DNA of 64,000 nucleotides from Syntrophopropionicum propionicicum_A (GCF_048984525.1 NZ_JBMGJC010000009.1:62001-126000); one strand, 5' to 3'. Positions 1-7,630 are shown, counted from the first letter of the stretch. The notes: generated by a model from the letters alone, not told the origin. Program-made: numbers and translations.

Positions 1-780
1 GACACAGTTTATAAGCCGTTTGGGTTCACCGGTATAAGCCCCTTGCCCTTCCAGATAGGTAACACCCCTGTCAATTTCATTCATTATCCGTTCCGCTATT
101 TCACTGCTCCTGTCGGATATAATTGTAACTGACTTGTTGCGGTTGAACCCTTCAATTACGGAGTCGGTAATCCTTGCTCCAACCCACATGCTGATAGCGG
201 TGTACAGCGCTATTTTCAAATCGAAGAAGAAAGTTGAGAGCGCCAGCACCGCGATGTTGCAGTAAAAATTGGTGGCACCCACTGAGATGTTCCTCTTCTT
301 TTTCATAATAATGGCCGCTATGTCCGTACCGCCGGCAGAAGCACCCAGCTTGAAAATAATGCCGCTGCCGATCCCGCCCACAACACCGGAAAAGACAGAT
401 GCCAGAAAGAGGTCCAGGGCGGGCACCGGGATGTAAGGCGCCGACAGGGGCAGCGCCGCGATTACAACGGCCGTCCCCACCCCGCTGTACAGCATTAATT
501 TCCATTGGAGCTCCTTCAGGCCCCACAGGAATATAGGTATATTTAAAACAAATATGCCCAGGTAAACCGGAAACTTGTACAGGTAACTCCCCATTAACGC
601 CAGGCCGGAAACACCGCCCGACAGCAGCCCGTAAGGTATGACGAAAGCGTTAAAAGCGACGGCTATAAGAGCGGCCCCGGCGGAAATGCCGAGGAGCTTC
701 TTGATTATTTTAAAAGCGGTCCTCAGCATGGCGGCAAAGTTTGTCCCTGTTTTCCCGGTTTCCTTCATAATCTCAGGCAT
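1..780 (-). CDS. YitT family membrane protein (3' end outside window)
   Basis: Reading down from the ATG at 780 there are 260 codons without a stop to the window edge, so the C-terminus is missing. The product begins MPEIMKETGKTG and has several hydrophobic segments with glycine-rich turns (AFVIPYGLLSGGVSGLAL and GSGIIFKLGASAGGTDIA), the hallmark of the YitT/DUF161 membrane family. A soluble tail follows (residues about 205 onward, KSVTIISDRSSEIAERIM), which matches the DUF2179 domain of the family. Family members are about 280-290 residues, so about 25 are missing. The transported substrate is not known. GGAAGG lies 12 bases before the ATG. A strong hairpin with a T-rich tail sits in the leader (see 814-848). 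Family assignment is confident; function is not. Confidence 0.85.
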   Translation of the reverse strand, partial: MPEIMKETGKTGTNFAAMLRTAFKIIKKLLGISAGAALIAVAFNAFVIPYGLLSGGVSGLALMGSYLYKFPVYLGIFVLNIPIFLWGLKELQWKLMLYSGVGTAVVIAALPLSAPYIPVPALDLFLASVFSGVVGGIGSGIIFKLGASAGGTDIAAIIMKKKRNISVGATNFYCNIAVLALSTFFFDLKIALYTAISMWVGARITDSVIEGFNRNKSVTIISDRSSEIAERIMNEIDRGVTYLEGQGAYTGEPKRLINCV

Positions 781-810
781 TATTGATTCTAACCTTCCAA
801 ATAATAAATG

Positions 811-848
811 AAAATTAAACTGCTCCCTGGAAAAGGGAGCAGTTTAAT
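811..848 (-). terminator. Hairpin with T-rich tail in the yitT leader (possible attenuator)
   Basis: A perfect 15-bp stem (814-828 with 834-848, loop GGAAA on the plus strand) lies about 35 bases upstream of the YitT start. On the minus strand it is followed by TTTTCATTTATTATTT, so it resembles an intrinsic terminator inside the 5' leader of yitT. It lies between two divergent genes, where no 3' end is expected. Confidence 0.55.
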
Positions 849-914
849 CAGGCCATTAATTACAGTCCCACCACAATATTACTACCCTGGCATTAAATTT
901 TCAATAAAAAAATA

Positions 915-957
915 TTGACAGTAATAGTGATATAGTGTACTATCTAACTAATACAGT
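915..957 (+). promoter_or_regulatory. Promoter and candidate YtrA-type operator of the ABC/GntR operon
   Basis: TTGACA (915-920), a 17-base spacer and TACTAT (938-943) form a good sigma-A-type promoter. Overlapping the -10 is the inverted repeat AGTGTA (934-939), N12, TACAGT (952-957). This resembles the AGTGTA/TACACT operator known for YtrA-type GntR repressors, which fits autoregulation by the regulator at 1773. The operator assignment is inference. Confidence 0.55.
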
Positions 958-988
958 ATTACAATACTTCTTAGGAGGTTTGAACAAA

Positions 989-1768
989 ATGAGCGCCTGG
1001 CTGAACCTGCTTCAAAAAGAAATCAGAATGACCCGAAATTCCGCACTCCTGACGCTGGCCATACTTTTGGCCGGAGGCCTCTGGCTGGTCTACCTTTCTT
1101 TCAGCCGCAGCATTGGGATTATATTCGTTCCGGCGGCTATGCTCCTGGTGGTCCTGCTGTTTTACCCGGCCATATATATGTTGAAAAGCCTGGCCTGGGA
1201 ATTTAAAGTCGCACCCCACCTCTGGCTGCACTGCCCCCAGCCGGCCTGGATGCTGATCACGGCCAAGCTGGCTGTCGCCATGGCCCAGATGCTGGCGATA
1301 ATAATCATAGCGGCGGGAATGCTGCTGCTTGGGGTTATCATTAACCCTCAACCGGAACAGCTGGCAGGTATTGACTTTTCGACCCTGCTGCTGTTCATCA
1401 TGGAGGCTGGTACTTACGCCGCTGTTTTCACCGTCGCAGCCAGCATTTACATCGGGGCCTGGGGCGCCCTGATCGCGGTTGCGTTCGCTATAGCCGGTAA
1501 TTACCTGGGCAGGTTCCGCTGGTTGGCCGGTATCGCTGTATTCATCGCGGCAACAGCCGGTTTCAGCCGGCTGCAGGAAACCTGGCTTTACAAACAGATA
1601 ACCGACTGGGGAGCGATTAATATCGGAATTCAAAACCTTCCCCTGGTATCTCCAACGCATATTAACGCGGCCCAAATCTTCGCGGGCGACATACTGGTTT
1701 ACTCTCTCCTGACTGTGGGTCTATTCGCCCTTTCGGCCTGGCTGATAGACCATAAAGTTGAGGTGTAG
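989..1768 (+). CDS. ABC-2 type permease subunit
   Basis: The 259-residue product is almost entirely hydrophobic, with about six membrane segments (for example LLTLAILLAGGLWLVYLSF near residue 18 and MLAIIIIAAGMLLLGVII near 105). It is the membrane partner of the ATPase at 2159. The ATG at 989 is chosen because AGGAGG lies 11 bases upstream; an upstream in-frame GTG at 935 falls inside the promoter. The gene is followed almost directly by a GntR regulator and an ATPase, an order typical of YtrA-controlled ABC exporters. The substrate is unknown; relatives respond to cell-wall antibiotics, but nothing here proves that. Confidence 0.8.
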   Translation: MSAWLNLLQKEIRMTRNSALLTLAILLAGGLWLVYLSFSRSIGIIFVPAAMLLVVLLFYPAIYMLKSLAWEFKVAPHLWLHCPQPAWMLITAKLAVAMAQMLAIIIIAAGMLLLGVIINPQPEQLAGIDFSTLLLFIMEAGTYAAVFTVAASIYIGAWGALIAVAFAIAGNYLGRFRWLAGIAVFIAATAGFSRLQETWLYKQITDWGAINIGIQNLPLVSPTHINAAQIFAGDILVYSLLTVGLFALSAWLIDHKVEV

Positions 1769-1772
1769 TGTT

Positions 1773-2156
1773 ATGAGTGAGGCATATAACAACACCCAGC
1801 CAATATACCTGCAAATACTGCAGCGTGTCTGCCGGCAAGTGGTACGGGGCGAGATCAAAGCCGGGGACAGACTTCCTTCGGTGCGGGAGATGGCCGTGCA
1901 CAGCGGGGTGAACCCCAATACCGTGCAGAGGGTTTACAGTGAGCTTGAACGCCTGGAGATTGCCGAAACCAGGCGCGGGCTGGGCTCTTTCATCACGGAA
2001 AATGAATCCCGGCTGAGACTGCTGCGGGAAGAATTGAAAAGCGAACAAATCGGCAGTTTTATCAAAGATATGCGGGAAACAGGCTTCAGCCCGGAAGAGA
2101 TCCAGGAAGGGGTCCGCAAAGAACTGTTAAAAACCAATGGCGTGAGAGGAGAATAA
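1773..2156 (+). CDS. GntR family regulator, YtrA subfamily
   Basis: The 127-residue protein has an N-terminal winged helix (PIYLQILQRVCRQVVRGEIK, then GDRLPSVREMAVHSGVNPNTVQRVYSELE), the classic GntR DNA-binding region. Only about 50 residues follow, too few for a FadR/HutC-type ligand domain, which places it in the short YtrA subfamily. GAGGTG lies 7 bases before the ATG. It sits between its permease and ATPase genes (4-base and 2-base gaps), so it is almost certainly a local autorepressor acting at 934-957. An upstream TTG at 1758 is open but has no ribosome site. Confidence 0.9.
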   Translation: MSEAYNNTQPIYLQILQRVCRQVVRGEIKAGDRLPSVREMAVHSGVNPNTVQRVYSELERLEIAETRRGLGSFITENESRLRLLREELKSEQIGSFIKDMRETGFSPEEIQEGVRKELLKTNGVRGE

Positions 2157-2158
2157 TA

Positions 2159-2863
2159 ATGTCCGATAATGTTGTAAACTTTACTAACGTGACCAAGAAG
2201 TACCTGGCACAGGCTGCTGTTAATAATATAAGCTTTGACCTGCCGCGGGGTAAAATTACTGCCCTGGTGGGTCCAAACGGCAGCGGTAAATCCACTATTC
2301 TAAAAATGATCGCCGGCCTGGCACATCCCAGTCAGGGCTCCGTAAGAGTAAACGGCAAATCCGCGACCCGCCGCATCGCCGGGGAAGTGGCCTACCTCTC
2401 TGAAAAGGACGTCCTGTATCCTTTCTTCACCGTGCAGGAAACCATAAAATTCAACGCCGGCCTTTTCGAGGATTTCGACATGCAAAAAGCCGGGGAGATA
2501 TTGAGCTTTATGGGGCTAGAGCCTGATAAAAAAGTAAGGCACCTTTCCAAGGGGAACCTCGGCCGGTTAAAGATCCTTCTGGTCCTGTCGCGCCGGTCGC
2601 CGCTGATCCTGATGGATGAACCACTGGCAGGGCTCGACCCCCTGGCGCGGGACTCCATTATCAAGTCCATGATTTCTTACCTGGACCTGCAGGAGCAGAC
2701 GGTTTTTATTTCAACACACGAGGTGTCTGAAGTTGAGCCGGTGCTGGACATGGTGATGTCTCTGCATAACGGAGGGGTCAAGGGATTCGAGGAAGTTGAA
2801 AAAATCCGGGAAAAATACGGCCTGAGCCTTTTGGACTGGATGAAAGAAACCCTGGCAAACTGA
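2159..2863 (+). CDS. ABC transporter ATP-binding protein
   Basis: The 234-residue ATPase has Walker A GPNGSGKST, a signature region HLSKGNLGRLKILLVLSRRS (LSKGN instead of the usual LSGGQ), Walker B LILMDEPLAGLDP and the switch His in FISTHE. It energises the membrane protein at 989, and the two form a two-gene exporter with the YtrA-type regulator between them. AGAGGAG precedes the ATG. The C-terminus (VEKIREKYGLSLLDWMKETLAN) is typical of ATPases of this GntR-linked class. A terminator follows at 2949. Confidence 0.9.
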   Translation: MSDNVVNFTNVTKKYLAQAAVNNISFDLPRGKITALVGPNGSGKSTILKMIAGLAHPSQGSVRVNGKSATRRIAGEVAYLSEKDVLYPFFTVQETIKFNAGLFEDFDMQKAGEILSFMGLEPDKKVRHLSKGNLGRLKILLVLSRRSPLILMDEPLAGLDPLARDSIIKSMISYLDLQEQTVFISTHEVSEVEPVLDMVMSLHNGGVKGFEEVEKIREKYGLSLLDWMKETLAN

Positions 2864-2948
2864 TTTGTGCCGCACATTTCTCACGTCTCAACGAGCAGAT
2901 GGTTTCAACACCATGGTCTCTGCAGTATTATTTTGCCTACAGCCTGTG

Positions 2949-2973
2949 GCCACTCTTAATAGAGTGGCTTTTT
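2949..2973 (+). terminator. Intrinsic terminator of the ABC/GntR operon
   Basis: GCCACTCT, loop TAAT, AGAGTGGC, then TTTTT: a perfect 8-bp stem with a T tract, 86 bases after the ATPase stop. Confidence 0.85.
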
Positions 2974-3102
2974 AATTTTGTCATTTTTTAACCCTATTAA
3001 CACCACCGTGAGGATGAGTCTTTAAAGATCATGAACAAATATAAAATAATGACATAATATGTGGATATGATAACAATTTCTACCTGTAGGAGTGACGCCT
3101 TT

Positions 3103-4704
3103 ATGGTTGACAACTTATTGCCGGACAAAAATAATTCAGTCAGTCTGGATGGCCGGGCAAAATTAAAACTTAAACACAGGGTATCGTGTTTAATTGGACC
3201 GCTTAAAGGACGGGAGCGCCTTCAGAAGGCATACCGTATTCGTTTGGAAGCGGCCCGGTTCCAAAGGGACCTTCCTCTGACTCGCCACAAGTGCAACGGA
3301 GATGAAAATCTATATCCCAATAAAATAGGCAGTTTTTCAAAGGCACTGCCGCACGATAATCTCGGCGAGGTCAGCCTCAGCGCATACTACTCTTTGATCA
3401 GGGCTTTGTCGAGCGGTGACCCGGAAGAATTCGAATCCATACCATTGGGGGGGCCCGCCAAACTGGTTAATCCCCAGGCCGCCTATGCTTATGAACTGGC
3501 CGGGCCGGATTCTCATCATCTGAGCATGCCGCCGGCGCCGGCTTTGAGCAGCGCTGAGACAGCCGGTGAAATGGCAGAGTGTTATTGGCAGGCGCTGGCC
3601 CGCGACGTCCCTTTCACAGAATATGAAACTGACCCCCTTACTGTGGCGGCAGCCTCAGACCTGTCTGGTTTTTCGGTTTTCCGCGGGCCTAAGGAATGCG
3701 GAGCGGTCACCCCGGGCACCCTTTTTCGCGGGGATACGCCAGGAGACCTGGAGGGGCCTTATATATCACAATTTCTCTGGCAGGACATACCCTTCGGAGC
3801 CAGGACCGTCACCCAGCGATATCACGCCGCGGCTGCCGGCGCAGACTATATGACCTCGTATAAGGGATGGCTGAAAATCCAAAACGGTCTGGCTCCATCA
3901 TCTCAAAACGTGTACAGCACGGTGCCCCGCTATATCTGCAACGGGCGTGACATGTGCGAATGGGTGCACAAAGATTTCTCCTTCCAGGGGCCTCTGGCCG
4001 CCTGCTTGATCCTCCTTGGATACGGTCCGGAGGCTCTGGCCCAGTCCAACCCCTACCTGCGCTCCGCCACTCAGTTCGGGTTTCCCACCTTCGGTTCCGC
4101 CCACATACTTGATTTTACAGCCCATGCGGTAAGGGCTGCGCTGGAGGCCGCCTGGTTCCAGAAATGGCTGGTGCACCGCCGGCTCCGTCCCGAAGAATTC
4201 GGCGGTCTGGTCGAGAAGCAAATGACAGGCAGAGCCAGCTACCCAATCAATTCGGAACTGCTTAATTCCCAGGTTTTATCCGAAGTGTACAGCAGATATG
4301 GCTCCTACTTGCTGCCCCAGGCCTATCCGGAAGGCTGTCCCGCCCACCCGTCCTACCCCTCCGGCCACGCCACCTATACCGGGGCGGGAGTTACCATGCT
4401 GAAGGCGTTCTTTAAGGAGTCTTTCATTATACCCAACCCGGTTGTATCCAGCTATGACGGCCTTTCAATGCTTCCCTACACAGGGCCGCCCCTTACGGTG
4501 GGCGGGGAATTGAACAAACTTGCCGCCAACGTCGCCCTAAGCCGCGATTTCGCAGGCATACACTGGCGCAGCGACGGGATCGAAGGAATAAAACTGGGTG
4601 AAGCGGTGGCCATCGGAATCCTGCGGGATTACAGGAATGCCTTTAATGAAGACTTTGCCGGCTTCTCCTTTACCAGGTTCGACGGGAGCAAAATTGCAAT
4701 TTAG
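3103..4704 (+). CDS. Vanadium-dependent haloperoxidase-like protein (PAP2 fold)
   Basis: The 533-residue product carries the three vanadate/phosphate-binding blocks of the family in order: KWLVHRRLRPEEFGG (about residue 353), PSYPSGHATYTGAG (about 416; PSGH includes the catalytic His) and LSRDFAGIHWRSDGIEG (about 479; Arg, His and Asp). A pair of WQ/WF-containing regions precedes them, as in bacterial family members. Such enzymes oxidise halides with peroxide, but many bacterial members act as phosphatases or are untested. The ATG at 3103 is chosen because AGGAG precedes it; a GTG at 3061 lacks a site. No secretion signal is evident at the chosen start. The gene is a single unit, bounded by terminators at 2949 and 4744. 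Confidence 0.85.
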   Translation: MVDNLLPDKNNSVSLDGRAKLKLKHRVSCLIGPLKGRERLQKAYRIRLEAARFQRDLPLTRHKCNGDENLYPNKIGSFSKALPHDNLGEVSLSAYYSLIRALSSGDPEEFESIPLGGPAKLVNPQAAYAYELAGPDSHHLSMPPAPALSSAETAGEMAECYWQALARDVPFTEYETDPLTVAAASDLSGFSVFRGPKECGAVTPGTLFRGDTPGDLEGPYISQFLWQDIPFGARTVTQRYHAAAAGADYMTSYKGWLKIQNGLAPSSQNVYSTVPRYICNGRDMCEWVHKDFSFQGPLAACLILLGYGPEALAQSNPYLRSATQFGFPTFGSAHILDFTAHAVRAALEAAWFQKWLVHRRLRPEEFGGLVEKQMTGRASYPINSELLNSQVLSEVYSRYGSYLLPQAYPEGCPAHPSYPSGHATYTGAGVTMLKAFFKESFIIPNPVVSSYDGLSMLPYTGPPLTVGGELNKLAANVALSRDFAGIHWRSDGIEGIKLGEAVAIGILRDYRNAFNEDFAGFSFTRFDGSKIAI

Positions 4705-4743
4705 TCAGTTGTTTAAACCGGCGGTAAATATAAAATTTCAAGT

Positions 4744-4778
4744 GGTAGAAGGGAACTGTTCTCTTGTACCATTTTTTT
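4744..4778 (+). terminator. Intrinsic terminator after the haloperoxidase-like gene
   Basis: GGTA-G-AAGGGAAC, T, GTTCTCTT-G-TACC (one G-U pair when transcribed), followed by ATTTTTTT. It separates this gene from the MarR-hgcAB unit. Confidence 0.8.
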
Positions 4779-4808
4779 ATTTATCAATAAAAAATAAATA
4801 TATTATTG

Positions 4809-4838
4809 TTGCATTTTACAACTGTTGTAGCATACAAT
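4809..4838 (+). promoter_or_regulatory. Promoter with palindromic operator for marR-hgcA-hgcB
   Basis: TTGCAT (4809-4814), an 18-base spacer and TACAAT (4833-4838) form a promoter. Inside the spacer is a perfect 13-base palindrome, TACAAC-T-GTTGTA (4817-4829). A palindrome between -35 and -10 just upstream of a MarR gene is the usual layout of an autoregulated MarR operator. Binding by the downstream MarR protein is inferred. Confidence 0.6.
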
Positions 4839-4851
4839 ATATACTAAAGGG

Positions 4852-5307
4852 GTGGTTAAAATTTATAAAAATAAAACAGACGACCTGTCCCGGATGCGGG
4901 AGTGTATCCGGATATTGACAAGAAAACTGGGGCTGCTGGAAAAAAACGAAGCTTCCTGCTGTGGAGTATCCTTAACCCAGTGCCATGTTATTGTAGAGAT
5001 AGGGAGAGCCGCCAGCCTCTCCGTCAACAACCTGGCAAAAATACTGGGGTTGGACAAAAGCACCATGAGCAGGACGGTAAACAACCTGGTGGAACAGGGC
5101 CTGGTCTCGCGCGAACCGGACCCTGAAGACAGGAGATACATGAGTATCAGCCTTACTGAAAAAGGGCGGGTGTCATTTTTAAACATAGAAAACGGCATGG
5201 AGCAGTATTACCAGGTGGCCTATGCTTCGCTGCCGGCTGATAAAAGGGAACGGGTACTTGAAAGCTTGGAAATACTGGTAAAGAGCCTGCCGGAACATTG
5301 CTGCTGA
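4852..5307 (+). CDS. MarR family regulator upstream of hgcAB
   Basis: The 151-residue protein has a MarR winged helix: LSVNNLAKILGLDKSTMSRTVNNLVEQGLVSREPDPEDRRYMSISLTEKG. Before it is a cysteine cluster, EASCCGVSLTQCH (about residues 38-50), which could be a thiol or metal sensor, and the protein ends CC. It is the first gene of a unit with hgcA (57-base gap) and hgcB, so it probably controls them through the palindrome at 4817. The start is uncertain: the GTG at 4852 overlaps the AAAGGGGTGG sequence that would be its ribosome site, so an ATT at 4861 may be the true start (148 residues). No ATG lies near. Confidence 0.85.
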   Translation: MVKIYKNKTDDLSRMRECIRILTRKLGLLEKNEASCCGVSLTQCHVIVEIGRAASLSVNNLAKILGLDKSTMSRTVNNLVEQGLVSREPDPEDRRYMSISLTEKGRVSFLNIENGMEQYYQVAYASLPADKRERVLESLEILVKSLPEHCC

Positions 5308-5363
5308 TTAAAAGATCCTAATCACAGTTGATTATAATCTGCATATCAAGGGAGTGGATTGTT

Positions 5364-6485
5364 TTGCCGGAAAAGAAAATTGAGTGCGGCTGCCGGCCGG
5401 ATGCGTGCTGCGGCGGTTATTCCAGCGCAAGTGAAGACGACAATTTTATTGATGAGAGCGGTGCCGGCTGGGTCACAGGCAGGAAGAAGACCCCCGCGGG
5501 AGATATACCGCGGGTATCGACAAGTTTAACCAGTGAAGATATCATCGGTTCCTGGAAAGCCCGCTGGGGTACAAACAGGCATAATTATAAAATAAAACCG
5601 GGTGTATACTGTGTAGGTGAGCCAACTGACAGATCCCCTGTCTTGGTAACAGCCAACTATAAATTGACGTTTGACGCTTTAAGAAAAGAACTGGCGGATC
5701 TTGACGCCTGGATAATGGTTCTCGACACAAAAGGCATTAACGTTTGGTGCGCCGCCGGCAAAGGCACGTTCGGCACCGGAGAGATAATCAGGAGGATTGA
5801 GACCACCGGCCTGGCCAGGATCGTTTCCCACAGGACCCTGGTCCTGCCTCAGTTGGGCGCGCCGGGAGTCGCCGCCCACGAAGTACTGAAAAAATCCGGC
5901 TTCCGTGTTGTCTACGGTCCTGTACGGGCAGCGGACATTAAGGAATTTATAAGCGCGGGGATGAAAGCGACAAAAAATATGCGCAGCGTAGAATTTACGT
6001 TTGCAGACAGGATAACACTAATACCAATCGAACTTGTGCAGGTGATATTACCTTTTGCAATACTGGTTGCAGTGCTGGCAGCGCTGAACCTGGCCGGCAT
6101 CAGGCTGCTCAGCTCCCCCGGCGGCATTATACCCTACCTGGGGGCAGTCCTTGCCGGGTGCGTCGTAACACCCGCACTGCTTCCCTGGATCCCGGGAAGA
6201 GCGTTTGCGCTGAAGGGCTGGCTGACGGGATTCCTCTGGGCTTTGATCGTGGACGCGTACTGTTTTTGGTCCGCGCCTCCTTCATTCAGCGTTTCGCTTG
6301 GTTTATTCTTTCTCTTTTGCCTGCCTGCAATTTCATCATACCTGGCCTTAAACTTTACGGGAGCGTCCACATACACTTCGTTGTCCGGCGTCAAAAAAGA
6401 AATAAAAACGTGGCTGCCCGTGCTGATCGGTTCAGCCGGAACTGGAGCAGCCATGATCATAATTGGGTTGTTTTTTAAGTTTTGA
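5364..6485 (+). CDS. hgcA: HgcA, corrinoid protein of mercury methylation
   Basis: The 373-residue product has a cytoplasmic corrinoid-binding domain with the diagnostic cap-helix motif NVWCAAGK (residues 126-133; Cys129 is the expected cobalt ligand). It ends in a membrane domain of about five helices starting near residue 218 (IPIELVQVILPFAILVAVLAA). HgcA transfers a methyl group from its corrinoid to Hg(II), with electrons from HgcB. The TTG at 5364 is chosen because AAGGGAG lies 9 bases upstream; the reading frame before it has no site. Known HgcA proteins are about 340 residues. This one has roughly 35 extra N-terminal residues with four cysteines (CGC at 8-10, CC at 15-16). It is 16 bases from hgcB. 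Identification rests on motif, topology and partner. Confidence 0.93.
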   Translation: MPEKKIECGCRPDACCGGYSSASEDDNFIDESGAGWVTGRKKTPAGDIPRVSTSLTSEDIIGSWKARWGTNRHNYKIKPGVYCVGEPTDRSPVLVTANYKLTFDALRKELADLDAWIMVLDTKGINVWCAAGKGTFGTGEIIRRIETTGLARIVSHRTLVLPQLGAPGVAAHEVLKKSGFRVVYGPVRAADIKEFISAGMKATKNMRSVEFTFADRITLIPIELVQVILPFAILVAVLAALNLAGIRLLSSPGGIIPYLGAVLAGCVVTPALLPWIPGRAFALKGWLTGFLWALIVDAYCFWSAPPSFSVSLGLFFLFCLPAISSYLALNFTGASTYTSLSGVKKEIKTWLPVLIGSAGTGAAMIIIGLFFKF

Positions 6486-6501
6486 TCGGAGGTGACTATA
6501 G

Positions 6502-6762
6502 ATGAAGCTTAAATACTTGAAAAATGTCGTGACACTTGAAATGGACCGTGGTAAATGCACAGGATGCGGAATGTGCGTTGAAGTTTGCCCCCATGAAGTT
6601 TTTAGGATTGAATACAAAAAAGCACTAATTGGCGACAGGGACGCCTGCATGGAGTGCGGCGCCTGCGCTAAAAATTGTCCGGCGTCAGCCGTCTCGGTTC
6701 AGGCCGGCGTCGGGTGCGCCAACGCTGTCTTAAGCAAAACAGGCGACTGCTGCTGCGGGTGA
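6502..6762 (+). CDS. hgcB: HgcB, 2[4Fe-4S] ferredoxin of mercury methylation
   Basis: The 86-residue ferredoxin has two CxxCxxCxxxCP clusters (Cys19/22/25/29 and Cys49/52/55/59, the second being CMECGACAKNCP as in known HgcB). It also has an isolated Cys72 and a C-terminal run CCC (83-85). The extra cysteine and the terminal vicinal cysteines are the features that separate HgcB from ordinary ferredoxins; they are thought to bind and pass on Hg(II). GGAGG precedes the ATG. The gene lies directly after hgcA, so the electron donor and corrinoid protein are made together. It is slightly shorter than known HgcB (about 95 residues). Confidence 0.93.
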   Translation: MKLKYLKNVVTLEMDRGKCTGCGMCVEVCPHEVFRIEYKKALIGDRDACMECGACAKNCPASAVSVQAGVGCANAVLSKTGDCCCG

Positions 6763-6824
6763 TTTAATTTATCCCGTCTATCATCTCTTGCCGACAGCCA
6801 GCCGTGAAAGCGCGGCTCGCCGAT

Positions 6825-6890
6825 AATCGTGTCAAGAGAACCGTCCCCTTGACACGATCGTGTCAAGGGGACGGTTCTCTTGACACGATT
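6825..6890. repeat. 66-bp perfect palindrome: two inverted copies of the GTGTCAAG/GAACCGTCCCC repeat
   Basis: The sequence is exactly self-complementary with its centre between 6857 and 6858. Each half is one element: arms GTGTCAAG and CTTGACAC around the core AGAACCGTCCC. It begins 63 bases after the hgcB stop and may also act as a bidirectional transcription stop, though it lacks a long T tract. Confidence 0.9.
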
Positions 6891-6976
6891 GTTACGTCAC
6901 CAGCGTCTTGTCCTGTATTAAAAATAAAGCTGTGGATATTTTAATCCATGGCAAAACTAAATTTAAGGAGGATCCG

Positions 6977-7630
6977 ATGAAAAAAATTCCTGTTCTGATA
7001 CGAGCTTTTTTTGTGATTGTTTTGATGGCGGCCGCTCTCACCGGATGCTCAAAAAGCACTGTTCAAACACCACTGCCGGGAAGTTCTGATAAAGCCCCCG
7101 GCGCCCCGGTTCAACCCGCGCAAAAAGCCGGAAACTATTTCCCCCTGACCGTGGGCAGCAGCTGGCAGTACCTCGGGGAAGGAAACGAATATGCTTCCTT
7201 TAACAGGCTTGTCTTATTTGCTAAAGGAAACCGGGCCCAGGTTAAATCGGACAACGGCGGCACGGTCTCGGCGATGGTATTTGAGACAACTGATACTGCG
7301 GTAACCCGTGTCTACATGAAGGGGGAGGAATACGGCGGCGCTAATTTCCTCGATGCCGAACCTAATGAAAACATAATGATACTAAAAACGCCCCTTGAAA
7401 CAGGGACAAAATGGGAGGATTCCAACGGAGGGACCCGGGAAATTGTGGATGTCAACGCCGCCCTGGACACTCCGGCCGGCAGGTTTGAAAAGTGCGTCAA
7501 GGTTAAAATAACGGGCCAGAACTCAACTATTTACGAGTACTACAAGGAAGGAGTCGGCCTGGTCAGAAGTGAATTTTTATCAGGTGACACCAGCGTAACC
7601 TCAACCCTGGAAAAGTACGATATCAAGTAA
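6977..7630 (+). CDS. Putative lipoprotein of unknown function
   Basis: The 217-residue product starts with a lipoprotein signal peptide (MKKIPVLIRAFFVIVLMAAALTGC) ending in the lipobox LTGC, so Cys24 is the likely lipidated residue. A short Pro/Ser-rich linker follows, then a region starting YFPLTVGSSWQYLGEGNEYASF, a pattern common in secreted proteins of clostridia that carry a lone beta-rich domain. AAGGAGG lies upstream of the ATG at 6977; an earlier frame opening at 6908 has no site. No catalytic motif was seen, and it appears to be transcribed alone. Confidence 0.8.
   Translation: MKKIPVLIRAFFVIVLMAAALTGCSKSTVQTPLPGSSDKAPGAPVQPAQKAGNYFPLTVGSSWQYLGEGNEYASFNRLVLFAKGNRAQVKSDNGGTVSAMVFETTDTAVTRVYMKGEEYGGANFLDAEPNENIMILKTPLETGTKWEDSNGGTREIVDVNAALDTPAGRFEKCVKVKITGQNSTIYEYYKEGVGLVRSEFLSGDTSVTSTLEKYDIK

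Noticed and set aside
152..526. A short minus-strand frame inside the YitT gene
   Set aside because: It overlaps the 260-codon YitT frame that has membrane-protein composition and family motifs; the Cys/Arg/Gly-rich translation is typical of an out-of-frame shadow.
6825..6890. tRNA or structured RNA gene at the 66-bp palindrome
   Set aside because: No anticodon arm or conserved tRNA bases; it is fully explained as two inverted copies of the dispersed repeat.
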